A DNA stretch of 18,003 bases from CAYRMN01 sp964425575 (GCA_964425575.1 CAYRMN010000024.1:1-18003), one strand, 5' to 3'. Positions 1 to 8,191 are shown, counted from the first letter of the stretch. Notes: a model not told the origin generated them from the letters alone. A program made the numbers and translations.

Positions 1-60
1 TGCAGGCACGTTATGGGAAGCTTCTCAAGGCGCTCTTTTCCCCATATCGCAGGAGACATC

Positions 61-591
61 ATGTCACAAGAACTGTACCGTTACTCCGATGGTGCAAAAC
101 GACCGCTGGAACAATCCGCAACCCATGTGGGCATCAGGTGCGACAAGGAGCTCATCTGCCGCATCATGGGTGAAAAAACGGGAACAGAATTCCTCGACGC
201 CTGTCGTTCGGTACATGGCTTATCCATCATCCAGCTCGACCAGATCACGGTCTGGAAAGATGCGCTTCAACGACAAGGCCTGCTGTGCACCGCATTTGCT
301 GAAGGAAGATCGGTGGTCGTACCAAGGCCGTTCGTTCTCATCGAAGATCCATCTGAACAAAAGATCCTTCGACTATGTCGGCAATTGCAGCGCTCTACGG
401 CTCCTCGGTTCATGCCCGAACAAGCCTCTGATTCGGTAACGCCGCGTTGGAAATTCTCCACCTACTCCGGTGAAGACGCGCTCATACTGTGCGCGAGAAT
501 CCATGAGCTCGACAAATCCTTGCAGCCAGAGCTCGCGGACGTACCCTTCCTCCGACTCGAGCCGTCTCCCAACATCCGTCCCCCGTCATAA
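61..591 (+). CDS. Hypothetical protein, 176 aa
   Basis: I do not recognise this protein. The ATG at 61 is preferred over the in-frame ATG at 13 because AGGAG lies at 51-55, five bases upstream. This is one of the few ordinary Shine-Dalgarno sites in the window. The product is soluble-looking, with no signal peptide or membrane segment, several scattered cysteines, and a proline-rich C-terminus. It converges on the large minus-strand surface-protein gene, with only 22 bp between the two stop codons and no obvious terminator. The gene upstream lies outside the window, so operon membership cannot be judged. That the frame is real is supported by its length, the RBS and even codon use; the function is unknown. 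Confidence 0.7.
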   Translation: MSQELYRYSDGAKRPLEQSATHVGIRCDKELICRIMGEKTGTEFLDACRSVHGLSIIQLDQITVWKDALQRQGLLCTAFAEGRSVVVPRPFVLIEDPSEQKILRLCRQLQRSTAPRFMPEQASDSVTPRWKFSTYSGEDALILCARIHELDKSLQPELADVPFLRLEPSPNIRPPS

Positions 592-613
592 TCCTTTTCG
601 ACGGGACTTCTCC

Positions 614-3600
614 TTATTTCATCGCAATAGGCGGTGAGCTGGGTGGAGGTATAGTGTTTACAGATGATGAAGGGGGCTCAATAGTTGAGATGTGTTGCAT
701 TACAACATCCTGATCAACGATCGCTTCATCTGTTTTGCTCAAATCAATATCTGATGAAATATATTTCTGATACCCTACTTTTTCAGCCGTCACATAGTAA
801 ACATTCCGACGCACAAAGAACCCATATTTCCCATTATTATCCGTCACCTGCGTTTCAAGAACTTTATTAAATTTTTTATCAAAAATACGTACGACGACCT
901 GACCGATTGGTTTCTTTGCGATCTGATCAATAATAGCACCCCAATTCGGAATCTTCTTTGATACAGATAGACGCTTGAAGAAAAGATAGGTGGCTACTTG
1001 CGCCAACAGAATAAATCCCATTTGAGGCGTTGGGGAAATAAGCACGCCTCCCATTGCCAATATGACCGTCAGTAATGCAAATGACTGCTGTACCTGACGA
1101 AACCGCTTTTGACGAATCACGTTCTTCGGTGGAATTTCTGCGGCAGAAGGATCGATTGGAATATTCGTATCAATCACACCGTCTGCCGTATATGTTATCG
1201 GCAGCCCATGATACACATCTACATATTCTCCATCGATCATATCGTCTTTTAAGAATTGCGTTGGAAATGCGAACCCCGGCTTCACAACCTCTAACAGATA
1301 AGAGCCCGCTTTCACTGAAAACCCATATCGTCCTAATTTATCTGTGATGCGCGTCTGTACGAGCGCTCGCGTATCGGCTCGCAATAATCGAACGATCACA
1401 AGTTCAAGCGGCTGTTTAGTGAGTGCGTTATAGACAACCCCCCATTTTTTTCTTCTGCGACGTTCGAGTAACAATACGGGCTGTAAAAAAATATACTGGA
1501 GATACGCAAGACCGTTAAACAATGGAACGGCGACGGCTGCATTCGCAACGGCCACGCCCAGCACGGCTGGTGAAACTTTTGTCTGCACTGCTTCTTGTAC
1601 TGCGGGCTGCTGAATAATAGCCTGTATAACATTGGCACGATAGGAAAGTTGCTGTATGACGTTTTGGGCGATGCGTTGCACATTCTCTCTCAACGGAGCC
1701 GTAGAAGTAACCCCCTCTATAAGCGAGGGTGGTAATACAATAAGACCGATGCGCTCCCCAAAGACGCCGCGCACAACCAAGCGCGGTGCAGTAACGGTAT
1801 TACGATAGCCCTCTTTTTGAACTTCTGCATAATACCGACCTGGCGGAACAACAAACATAAATCCACCGCTCTCTCCGGTAATCTGGGGGTTTATTTGATT
1901 GAACGCGCCTGCATTCCACGAAACCCATGTTCCGTCTTGATCAAAAAAGAGCTGCACACGAGCCCCGGCAAGTGGAGCCGCCGCTTGACCAAGCATATCC
2001 GTTTCCACCCGACCACCGAATTGAGGTATCACCGTATACTGAGAAATAGCCGCTCCGCCTCCTTGAAACGTCATGGAAATAACGATTGGAAGAGGCCTGT
2101 CTCCAGCAACAATAAAACGTGCTTGGTAGATGGTCTTATCACTATTTGGAACGAGATTGTAGGCTGATTGACCAACCGTGATAAATGCCTTATCCGGCAG
2201 CGCGCCGAGGTTTGCGACAGGAACAGAAACAGTCATTGTACCGCCGACAAATGCCCCAAGCTGGCCTTCGCTGTCTGGAACAAGCTCCACCGTACCTCCA
2301 GCGGCAAAAAATACAGGAAATAACCTGATGACTTCACCGCTCGGTGTAGGAGCCGTGCTGGTTGGCAACCCCAACAGCAGCACCGAACCAAATCCGGACA
2401 CTGATGCTGAAGTATCTGCTGGTTGTGGCAATGGATTTGATTGCGGTGGAGGCTGAGGTGGCTCTGGTGGCTCTGGTTGATTGTCGTTTTTACATAAGAA
2501 AATTGAGGCGCAATCTGTATCCGTACAATCAATCAAGCCATCTCCATCATCATCAATGCCATTGGTGCATAACGCGGCACTATTCTCGACAGCGCCAAGA
2601 GGCGGAACAAGGGGCGTCACTGATGACAAAGCTCCCGAAGAATAGCTTGGAACTACATCGTATGAAAACGCGCCGTAAAAATAGGTCGTGCTCGCACTCA
2701 GCCCTGAATCAATGACGGAAGGCTGCATTCCCTCATTTCCAGCATACACAAACACACCATCAAAAGGGCCACTCGGAAATCCGCCCAGCTTTCGCACGAT
2801 ACGCACACCGGCAAAATCCGGATCAACCGGATTCGTCCATTGCAAGGTGATAGATCCTATTCCAGCTGTCGCAGTAAAATTGGAAATATTTGGGGGAGCT
2901 GTTTGATCTGTCAGCGTGGTAAACGTAAGATCAGACGAGGTAGCGCTCGTCACACCAATCGCCTGTGAACGAACTTGAAAATGATAGGTTGTAAAAGGAG
3001 TGAGCCCGCTCAGTAAGAACGCGTGGTCAGTCACGGAAGCCCCATCTGATAAAGCGGTTTCGTAAGCGGACGTTATTCCATACTCAACGCGAGAATCCGC
3101 ATTCATGTCCGTATGCCATATCACCTGTGCCGACGTATCCGTAATTGATTGCACGTGAATATCAGATATTACAAGGGAGGCGGGTATGGCGTTTAGATTT
3201 GTAGTCGTAAAGGTAAAATCTCCAGAGATGCTCTGATTCCCAACGACATCGCGCGATGTTACCCGAAAATGATACATGGTGTTCGGTAACAATCCAGAGA
3301 GATTCATTTGATGATTCATGGTCTGAACCAAATTTGATTGCGTGACTTCATAAGCCGAATCAAGGCCATGCTCTATTTTGGAGTCAGCTAATTCATTGGT
3401 ATTCCAGACAACAGAGACCGTACTCGTTGTAATATTTACCGCCTGGATTGAAGACATGACTGGAGGAGTAATGTCACCTGGATCGCTTCCTCCACTAGGA
3501 GGCGGTGCTTGAACCGTAGCGCTAACCGTGACGGCATCATCCGTAAGAAGGGGGACATGCATCACCGCCGAATCTCCTGCTCCAGTCTGAAGTCGTACAA

Positions 3601-4087
3601 TTTGCGACAAAAGCGTGTTGCCAATCAAAGCCTGATGAATACCTCCGCTTGCATTCATCCCAATTCGAATAACGATATAATTACCTGCTGGTATCGTACC
3701 AACACCCGCATTCGTAGGTGGTCCAAATTGTAGCTGGCCTCCAAGGCTCTGCGTCACTCGCCACACCCCTGGTGCTGCCACGGCTGCTAATACCGCTTCA
3801 TGCTCAAGTCCTGTCACTGGTCCGTAAAAAAAATCGACATCCTCAGGCTGAATCGCAGCTAAATTAAGACCATTGATATACTGAATGGTTATATTCTGAG
3901 CGGGAGAATTGATGCCACTCGGTAATTTAACGCGCATCTCGTGATCTGCGGTGATTGATTTTTTCTGGCGTGTAATCGTGTATGTCGCTGGTGATGCAAG
4001 CGTGGCCAATGCGCTCGGTAAGCAAACAAAAAAACTCCCAAACACGAAAGCGAGGATGAAAAAAATTAAAAAATACTTTTTTTGCAT
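614..4087 (-). CDS. Giant exported protein with FN3 and carboxypeptidase-regulatory-like domains
   Basis: This is a probable cell-surface protein of 1157 aa, counted from the ATG at 4087. An upstream in-frame GTG at 4126 would add 13 residues. I prefer the ATG because it gives a compact signal peptide (KK, a long hydrophobic stretch, then a possible cut after SALA). Residue numbers below count from the GTG. Three fibronectin-III-like domains lie at about 221-308, 317-404 and 410-506; the first two share an ADS.(I/V)E.G...AYE signature. A Cys-flanked NGIDDDGDGLID calcium-loop-like motif is at 522-533, followed by a Pro/Glu linker at 551-571. Carboxypeptidase-regulatory-like beta domains lie at about 703-797, 895-990 and 1062-1145, with hydrophobic segments near 851-887 and 1015-1050. 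The C-terminus is Pro/Ser-rich. It lies downstream of, and on the same strand as, the DUF916-like gene, so the two may act together in the envelope. Ligand and function are unknown. Confidence 0.85.
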   Translation of the reverse strand: MQKKYFLIFFILAFVFGSFFVCLPSALATLASPATYTITRQKKSITADHEMRVKLPSGINSPAQNITIQYINGLNLAAIQPEDVDFFYGPVTGLEHEAVLAAVAAPGVWRVTQSLGGQLQFGPPTNAGVGTIPAGNYIVIRIGMNASGGIHQALIGNTLLSQIVRLQTGAGDSAVMHVPLLTDDAVTVSATVQAPPPSGGSDPGDITPPVMSSIQAVNITTSTVSVVWNTNELADSKIEHGLDSAYEVTQSNLVQTMNHQMNLSGLLPNTMYHFRVTSRDVVGNQSISGDFTFTTTNLNAIPASLVISDIHVQSITDTSAQVIWHTDMNADSRVEYGITSAYETALSDGASVTDHAFLLSGLTPFTTYHFQVRSQAIGVTSATSSDLTFTTLTDQTAPPNISNFTATAGIGSITLQWTNPVDPDFAGVRIVRKLGGFPSGPFDGVFVYAGNEGMQPSVIDSGLSASTTYFYGAFSYDVVPSYSSGALSSVTPLVPPLGAVENSAALCTNGIDDDGDGLIDCTDTDCASIFLCKNDNQPEPPEPPQPPPQSNPLPQPADTSASVSGFGSVLLLGLPTSTAPTPSGEVIRLFPVFFAAGGTVELVPDSEGQLGAFVGGTMTVSVPVANLGALPDKAFITVGQSAYNLVPNSDKTIYQARFIVAGDRPLPIVISMTFQGGGAAISQYTVIPQFGGRVETDMLGQAAAPLAGARVQLFFDQDGTWVSWNAGAFNQINPQITGESGGFMFVVPPGRYYAEVQKEGYRNTVTAPRLVVRGVFGERIGLIVLPPSLIEGVTSTAPLRENVQRIAQNVIQQLSYRANVIQAIIQQPAVQEAVQTKVSPAVLGVAVANAAVAVPLFNGLAYLQYIFLQPVLLLERRRRKKWGVVYNALTKQPLELVIVRLLRADTRALVQTRITDKLGRYGFSVKAGSYLLEVVKPGFAFPTQFLKDDMIDGEYVDVYHGLPITYTADGVIDTNIPIDPSAAEIPPKNVIRQKRFRQVQQSFALLTVILAMGGVLISPTPQMGFILLAQVATYLFFKRLSVSKKIPNWGAIIDQIAKKPIGQVVVRIFDKKFNKVLETQVTDNNGKYGFFVRRNVYYVTAEKVGYQKYISSDIDLSKTDEAIVDQDVVMQHISTIEPPSSSVNTIPPPSSPPIAMK

Positions 4088-4107
4088 GAACAGTTGGCTC
4101 AGGGGGT

Positions 4108-4133
4108 GTACTTTTTGTAAAATCACAAAAGTA
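4108..4133. repeat. Short inverted repeat at the 5' end of the giant surface-protein gene
   Basis: GTACTTTTTGT (4108-4118) and ACAAAAGTAC (4124-4133) are inverted copies with one unpaired T and a six-base gap. They overlap the alternative GTG start at 4126 and lie just upstream of the preferred ATG at 4087. The repeat could be an operator or an mRNA hairpin controlling translation of the surface protein. No function can be shown from the sequence alone. Confidence 0.4.
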
Positions 4134-4137
4134 CCAA

Positions 4138-4221
4138 CCCCGCTGCTCGCGAGCAGCGGGGCGGGGTCGGCTGAACTCGCTCAGCGCTTCGCTAGATCGC
4201 TCGAACAGGCAGCCGACCCCG
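4138..4221. repeat. Intercistronic palindromes (REP-like)
   Basis: Two adjacent palindromic structures fill the gap between the two minus-strand envelope genes. The first is a perfect 24-bp palindrome at 4138-4161 with arms CCCCGCTGCTCG and CGAGCAGCGGGG. The second has perfect 12-bp arms, CGGGGTCGGCTG (4162-4173) and CAGCCGACCCCG (4210-4221). These enclose a 36-base core rich in TCGCT motifs. The second resembles a dispersed repetitive extragenic palindrome. In transcripts of the DUF916-like gene both would fold strongly and could terminate, attenuate or protect the mRNA. There is no long T-run after the stems on the minus strand, so a canonical terminator is not supported. Confidence 0.65.
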
Positions 4222-4241
4222 AACCTCGTATAAACGATCGA

Positions 4242-5135
4242 TTACCGAACAAGTCGAGTATATCGCATGCGAAACACGATGCCGAGGATAATCAATCCCA
4301 CCAGATACACGAACACCATGCGCCACGACACGCTCCAGACAGAAATGGATGGCGAAATAAGCGAGCCTCGAAGGCCATAGTTTATCTCAAGATGAACGTT
4401 ATATCTTCCCAATGCCCAAGGATCAAACCAGTTGACCTCAAAACGATGCACACTGTTCGGTAACACAACCCTCTCTTCAAGGTTAAACGCCTGTCGCCAA
4501 ACGACCCGACCGAACAAATTCTGAATCACCAATGAACCATGCGGTCGAACGTGACTGTTCCCTTCATTTTTAAGCCGAGCCTCAAATTGTATTGGTCCAA
4601 ACAGCGATGAAGAGGTACGCACGAAACGTTGAAGAGAAAGATGTTCACGAATCTCTCCGCGCACCTGGACCAAAAAGAGCACGCCAACATTCACGCTAGT
4701 TCCAATCCGTTGCTCCTGTGCTTGTTCCAACGGATGTGTTGAAAAAAATAACGCGGCATACTGCCCGCCGGGAATTGCCAAACGCGGAACCCGAACTTCA
4801 TAACGGATCACCCGCGTCTCATGCGGGGACACGGAGATTTGACGCATCTCTGGCACGATCCAATTTGGGAGTTCGTTCTGACCATCCCCTTCAATAAAAT
4901 CCTGCTGTCCTTCCTCGCCCTTCGGAACAAAACGCCGTGTAAAAATAGAGTAGACTTGGGGAATGTCACCCGTATTCGTAATTTGAATCGTCCCGTTCTT
5001 CACCTCACCTGGACCAGCTTCAAACTCAACCTGCACAGGTGAAACCGCCATCGCTCGTGCCTCAAGAGGTCGTATCGCTCCTACAAAACAGGCTAAAAAG
5101 ACTACACTCAAACAGAGCTTCCAGGGTTTCAACAT
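4242..5135 (-). CDS. DUF916-like membrane-anchored exported protein
   Basis: A 297-aa exported protein. The N-terminus is a signal peptide (K3/K6, hydrophobic 8-20, possible cleavage after EARA). An Ig-like beta domain begins AVSPVQVEFEAGPGEVKNGTI and continues with TNTG and with PGGQYAALFF near residue 122. This pattern matches the DUF916/WxL-interacting type of surface domain. A single transmembrane helix at about 271-291 is followed by the basic tail RMRYTRLVR. The topology is therefore outside-facing with a short cytoplasmic end. It is the first gene of a probable two-gene minus-strand unit with the giant FN3 protein. The start lies 32 bp from a divergent gene, and a -10-like TACTAT ends 8 bases before the ATG, so the leader would be almost absent. 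In Firmicutes, relatives bind peptidoglycan and WxL partners; that role is only suggested here. Confidence 0.82.
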   Translation of the reverse strand: MLKPWKLCLSVVFLACFVGAIRPLEARAMAVSPVQVEFEAGPGEVKNGTIQITNTGDIPQVYSIFTRRFVPKGEEGQQDFIEGDGQNELPNWIVPEMRQISVSPHETRVIRYEVRVPRLAIPGGQYAALFFSTHPLEQAQEQRIGTSVNVGVLFLVQVRGEIREHLSLQRFVRTSSSLFGPIQFEARLKNEGNSHVRPHGSLVIQNLFGRVVWRQAFNLEERVVLPNSVHRFEVNWFDPWALGRYNVHLEINYGLRGSLISPSISVWSVSWRMVFVYLVGLIILGIVFRMRYTRLVR

Positions 5136-5167
5136 ATCGCTTGATAGTATGAAGCAGAAATGAAAAG
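5136..5167. promoter_or_regulatory. Divergent promoter region with a shared, symmetric -10
   Basis: Only 32 bp separate two divergent start codons (ATG at 5135 on minus, ATG at 5168 on plus). The near-symmetric ATAGTAT at 5144-5150 reads as TAGTAT on plus and TACTAT on minus, so one element could serve as -10 in both directions. No convincing -35 is seen on either side. The minus transcript would be nearly leaderless, and the plus leader about ten bases long. Confidence 0.4.
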
Positions 5168-5545
5168 ATGAACACTGACATGCTCATACATGATATGAAC
5201 TCACCCTTGCTCGACGTTTCACGTCCGCCCTCAAAAGCAACCCAATACATTGGTTGTTTTGGTTTTTTACTCTTCTTTCTCACCGCATGCTCTGGGGTCT
5301 ACAAGATACTTACCGCCCACAGCAGTTCCTACATAAAACATGATAACGATATTGGACAAGTATTGGTAATCTTTTTTTGTGCGTTCGTTACATTATTTGC
5401 GTGTTTTCGAGGTGATCAAAGCCCAATTGGAAAATTCATTGCCAAAGTTGGAGAAATCGGCTCTCTGCTCTTTTTTATAAAACTATTAACGATGCTAAAA
5501 AACCGCCGGAATTCTTCTGATCAAGATATTGATAAGACCTCGTGA
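5168..5545 (+). CDS. Small membrane protein, 125 aa
   Basis: I do not recognise this protein. It has three likely transmembrane helices at about 27-48, 62-80 and 94-110. A short polar N-terminus precedes them and the tail is charged and hydrophilic (KNRRNSSDQDIDKTS). A Cys at 41 lies inside the first hydrophobic segment; the extended N-terminus makes a lipoprotein unlikely. ATG codons at 5180 and 5195 are alternative starts. The first ATG (5168) is chosen because it follows GAAAAG closely, although no true Shine-Dalgarno is present. The stop lies seven bases before the ATG of the histidine phosphatase, so the two are probably co-transcribed. No domain gives a function. Confidence 0.65.
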   Translation: MNTDMLIHDMNSPLLDVSRPPSKATQYIGCFGFLLFFLTACSGVYKILTAHSSSYIKHDNDIGQVLVIFFCAFVTLFACFRGDQSPIGKFIAKVGEIGSLLFFIKLLTMLKNRRNSSDQDIDKTS

Positions 5546-5552
5546 TGTACAC

Positions 5553-6233
5553 ATGAATCTCTCAAACTATCTCATCATCCTCGATGCTAGTCGACACGGA
5601 CAGACAACTTCTAACCTTGTAGGCGGTTACATGGGTGGAAGAGAACCGGATGTCGAGATGACCTCCAAAGGCACACAGCAAATCGAAGAACTGGCCNNNN
5701 NNNNNNCCAAACGATACAAACAGGCGGATATCAAGCCAGATCTCATCTATACGTCCATGATGAAACGCACCATCATTGGCGCAGACATATTAGCTAAAAG
5801 CTTAGGCTACGATGATCGCCTGATCCGATCCACATCAGATCTCGACGAGATTGACATGGGCCAATGGGCCGGTAAATTTCGATCCGAAGTATGCGTGGGT
5901 GAAGCGTTTCAAGATATGCAGCGTCTCGGAAACGATTTTAAAGGTCATGGAGGTGAATCTCATAATGAGGTAACGGAACGTGTTCGGCATTTTTTGAATC
6001 AGTGTATACAAAATGCCAAAGAGGTTGCTATCTCAAGACCACTTCACATTGTTGCCATAACTCATATAACGACCCTGCGCTGTCTCCTGAATGCCATTGG
6101 AGCTAGAGGCAATATCCAGTCTGCTGATCTTGCCATCTATAACGGTCGAACGATCCGTGTGTGTTTTAATCGAACGACGGAGCGATGGGAGCTACACGGA
6201 ATGAATATAACTGAACTGGAATTGAAGATGTGA
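5553..6233 (+). CDS. Histidine phosphatase (phosphoglycerate-mutase superfamily), interrupted by an assembly gap
   Basis: This is a branch-1 histidine phosphatase-like protein of 226 aa as drawn. RHGQT at residues 14-18 contains the phosphohistidine nucleophile His15. The second histidine is in the THITTLR motif (His171). LDEIDMGQWAGK (97-108) and HGGES (132-136) match the family's substrate-pocket segments. A TTG 24 bases upstream would extend the frame, but ATG 5553 fits the family start. Ten Ns at 5697-5706 hide about four codons between LA and KRY. The frame is kept across them and the spacing to the IYTSMMKR motif looks normal, so the gene is probably intact, though its exact length is unknown. 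Substrate cannot be predicted; relatives act on phosphoglycerate, sugar phosphates, nucleosides or proteins. It follows the small membrane protein closely. Confidence 0.88.
   Translation: MNLSNYLIILDASRHGQTTSNLVGGYMGGREPDVEMTSKGTQQIEELAXXXXKRYKQADIKPDLIYTSMMKRTIIGADILAKSLGYDDRLIRSTSDLDEIDMGQWAGKFRSEVCVGEAFQDMQRLGNDFKGHGGESHNEVTERVRHFLNQCIQNAKEVAISRPLHIVAITHITTLRCLLNAIGARGNIQSADLAIYNGRTIRVCFNRTTERWELHGMNITELELKM
5697..5706. other. Assembly gap (10 Ns)
   Basis: Ten consecutive N characters lie inside the histidine phosphatase gene. They mark a scaffold join or masked ambiguity. The true number of missing bases is not known, although the coding frame is consistent on both sides. Confidence 0.98.
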
Positions 6234-6289
6234 ACCGTCCCATTCTCGTAAGGACATGTGGTGCACGCCCCTAGCGATAAAATTACATA

Positions 6290-6298
6290 TGCTATCCT
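6290..6298 (+). promoter_or_regulatory. Extended -10 for the RlmI-like gene
   Basis: TGCTATCCT carries a TGn extension and a TATCCT hexamer (6293-6298). The ATG at 6309 is ten bases downstream, so the expected transcript start is only a few bases before the start codon. No good -35 is visible. The same motif precedes several other genes in this window. Confidence 0.45.
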
Positions 6299-6308
6299 GC
6301 TTCCAACT

Positions 6309-7511
6309 ATGCCCTACGTCACCCTGAAACCCGGTAAAGACATCCCGCTGCGCGCTGGTCATCCATGGATTTTTTCTGAGGCCATCGCAAAAACCGACTC
6401 TGCAAAAACAGGCGAGCTCGTTGAAGTGTCTTCAGCGAAAGGCGAATTTCTTGGCATTGGATATATCAACCCCAATACCTCGATTCGTGTACGCATGCTT
6501 ACTCTGCATGAGCGCGTACCGATTGATGCCGCCTTCTTTGCAGCTCGTTTTCAAAAACTCGATTATTGGAAAAAACAGTACCTACCATCGGGTACGACCG
6601 GCTATCGACTCGTTCACGCCGAAGCAGATGGTCTTCCCGGACTCATCGTTGATCGCTACGCCGATACGTTGGTCTTTCAACTGCATACCGCTGGTATGGA
6701 TCTTCTCCGTGCTGAAATTATCCAAGCACTCCAAACCACCTTCGCGCCACGCGTCATCGTAGAACGGTCTGATGTTGATGTTCGACGAATGGAGGGACTA
6801 TCAAATATGCCCATTCAGACCCACTTGGGCGATGCGTCAGAACCAGTTACATTCTTAGAAAATGGACTGCGCTTCAACGCCGACGTCCTCAAAGGTCAAA
6901 AAACAGGTTTTTTTCTGGATCAACGCGAAGCGCGAGCAGCTGTGAGTCAGCTCGCCAAAGGCAAGCATGTTCTTAATTTATTTGGATATTCTGGCGCATT
7001 CAGCGTCTATGCGGCTCAAGGTGGAGCCGCCAGTGTAACCACCGTTGATATTTCTGAACCAGCATTAAAAATGGCAGAAAACCACCTACGGCAAAACGGT
7101 TTTAATCCAGATGATGAAACCAAGTTTGAATTCATCCAAGCTGATGTGCTTGAACTCCTCGATGATGATCAAGCGCTCCATCGACCCTACGATCTCATCA
7201 TTTGCGATCCCCCAGCCTTCGCTAAAAACGCTGCTCATGTTCCGCAAGCCATCAAAGCCTACACAGAATTAAACGCCACCTGTCTGCGTCGTCTACAACC
7301 TGGCGGCATACTCGTTAGCAGTTCGTGCTCCGGCAGAATCGATGCAGAAACATTCCGCAACATGCTGCGCTTTGCCTCAGGCCACGCCAAACGCGATACC
7401 CGTCTCATCAAATGGATTGGCCACGCCATCGATCACGCTGAACGCCTCGCGTTTCCAGAAGGCAGATATTTAAAAACGGCGATATTAGAGGTTGAACGGG
7501 TGCTTGGATAG
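6309..7511 (+). CDS. Class I rRNA methyltransferase, RlmI-like (PUA plus Rossmann domain)
   Basis: Predicted SAM-dependent 23S rRNA cytosine-C5 methyltransferase of the RlmI/YccW family, 400 aa from the ATG at 6309. A GTG at 6258 extends the frame by 17 residues that have no counterpart in the family, and the putative promoter lies inside that extension, so 6309 is chosen. A PUA-type RNA-binding domain covers about 1-75 (VTLKPGKDIPLRAGHPWIFS is typical). QKTGFFLDQR at 197-206 and NLFGYSGAFS at 223-232 form the cofactor site. DPPAF at 300-304 is motif IV, and Cys340 in SSSC is the probable catalytic cysteine. Length is normal for RlmI (about 396 aa in E. coli). It converges on the next gene with only five bases between stops. 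The exact target base in this organism is inferred. Confidence 0.88.
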   Translation: MPYVTLKPGKDIPLRAGHPWIFSEAIAKTDSAKTGELVEVSSAKGEFLGIGYINPNTSIRVRMLTLHERVPIDAAFFAARFQKLDYWKKQYLPSGTTGYRLVHAEADGLPGLIVDRYADTLVFQLHTAGMDLLRAEIIQALQTTFAPRVIVERSDVDVRRMEGLSNMPIQTHLGDASEPVTFLENGLRFNADVLKGQKTGFFLDQREARAAVSQLAKGKHVLNLFGYSGAFSVYAAQGGAASVTTVDISEPALKMAENHLRQNGFNPDDETKFEFIQADVLELLDDDQALHRPYDLIICDPPAFAKNAAHVPQAIKAYTELNATCLRRLQPGGILVSSSCSGRIDAETFRNMLRFASGHAKRDTRLIKWIGHAIDHAERLAFPEGRYLKTAILEVERVLG

Positions 7512-7516
7512 AACAC

Positions 7517-8134
7517 TTATTTGCTTGCGACGAGAATTGTTGTCGCCCGTAACCAAGGCACGACGCTCTCACTTTGAAACGAAAGAATTTTTATTTTGAC
7601 TCCTTCATCTTGGAGCATTTTTGATAGATGTGGGAGATCGACTCGATGTTGCCATTCTCGAAGCTCAACCGTTCCAGCGAGCTCTGGCTCATGCATAATA
7701 TGCATCGCAAAACCATCGCTCTTGAGAGCGTTTACAGAATTTTTGACTGTTACCAGTTGCTCTTCGGGGGAAAGAAATTTCATGAGCGCGTGGCTAAAAA
7801 TAATGTCATATCCTTGGTACGGAAAAGTCTTCGTCACATCGTGATATATGATATTGGAAGAATCACCTAAATGATCTGTATCAATATCAAACGTCACAAT
7901 AGAAGTATCCGTTCCTAAAAACTCATGAAAAATTTGTTCATGCACGAATAAATATCTCTTATCTGAAACGCCCAATACGGCAACAGATTTCTTTCGAGCA
8001 TCCGGGTGAATATGCAGCTCACCCAAAACATAACGAATAATAGAACGTTTCGTTTTCAGCATATTCTCTACCCATGCATCAGGCTGACTTCCATATTCAA
8101 TATAATGAGCCTGTAAGATCTCGTGTGACAACAT
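7517..8134 (-). CDS. Putative class I SAM-dependent methyltransferase, 205 aa
   Basis: A short Rossmann-type protein. VAVLGVSDKR at 51-60 takes the place of the glycine-rich motif I but has only one glycine, a weak version. FDIDTD at 82-87 supplies the acidic residue expected to hold the SAM ribose. YHDV (97-100) and YDIIFSHALMKFL (109-121) correspond to motifs III and IV of Methyltransf_11/25-type enzymes, followed by a helix beginning SPEEQ. The first 45 residues form a helical cap. No substrate is indicated. The poor motif I leaves open a non-catalytic relative. Transcription is probably from a TTGACT / TATACG promoter just upstream. It is convergent with the rRNA methyltransferase and divergent from the CofE-like gene. 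Confidence 0.72.
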   Translation of the reverse strand: MLSHEILQAHYIEYGSQPDAWVENMLKTKRSIIRYVLGELHIHPDARKKSVAVLGVSDKRYLFVHEQIFHEFLGTDTSIVTFDIDTDHLGDSSNIIYHDVTKTFPYQGYDIIFSHALMKFLSPEEQLVTVKNSVNALKSDGFAMHIMHEPELAGTVELREWQHRVDLPHLSKMLQDEGVKIKILSFQSESVVPWLRATTILVASK

Positions 8135-8145
8135 AATAAGAAAAG

Positions 8146-8172
8146 CGTATAGCGGCTAAATCATTGAGTCAA
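8146..8172 (-). promoter_or_regulatory. Promoter of the minus-strand methyltransferase
   Basis: On the minus strand, TTGACT (8172-8167) and CGC-TATACG (hexamer 8151-8146) are separated by 15 bases. The -10 ends 11 bases before the ATG at 8134. The 15-base spacer is shorter than ideal. Confidence 0.4.
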
Positions 8173-8191
8173 TTATAAACGAGTTACGCCC

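Noticed and set aside
2178..2715. Plus-strand open frames inside the giant gene (and similar shadows in recQ, pnp and others)
   Set aside because: They mirror codon bias of the real genes on the other strand or in another frame, with no family features or start signals.
4088..4126. GTG start at 4126 for the giant surface protein
   Set aside because: It adds 13 residues before the signal peptide, falls within an inverted repeat, and has no RBS. It remains possible.
5697..5706. A broken or frameshifted histidine phosphatase
   Set aside because: The frame and motif spacing are kept across the Ns, so the interruption is an assembly matter.
6258..6308. GTG start at 6258 for the RlmI-like gene
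   Set aside because: The extra residues do not belong to the PUA domain, and the likely -10 lies inside them.
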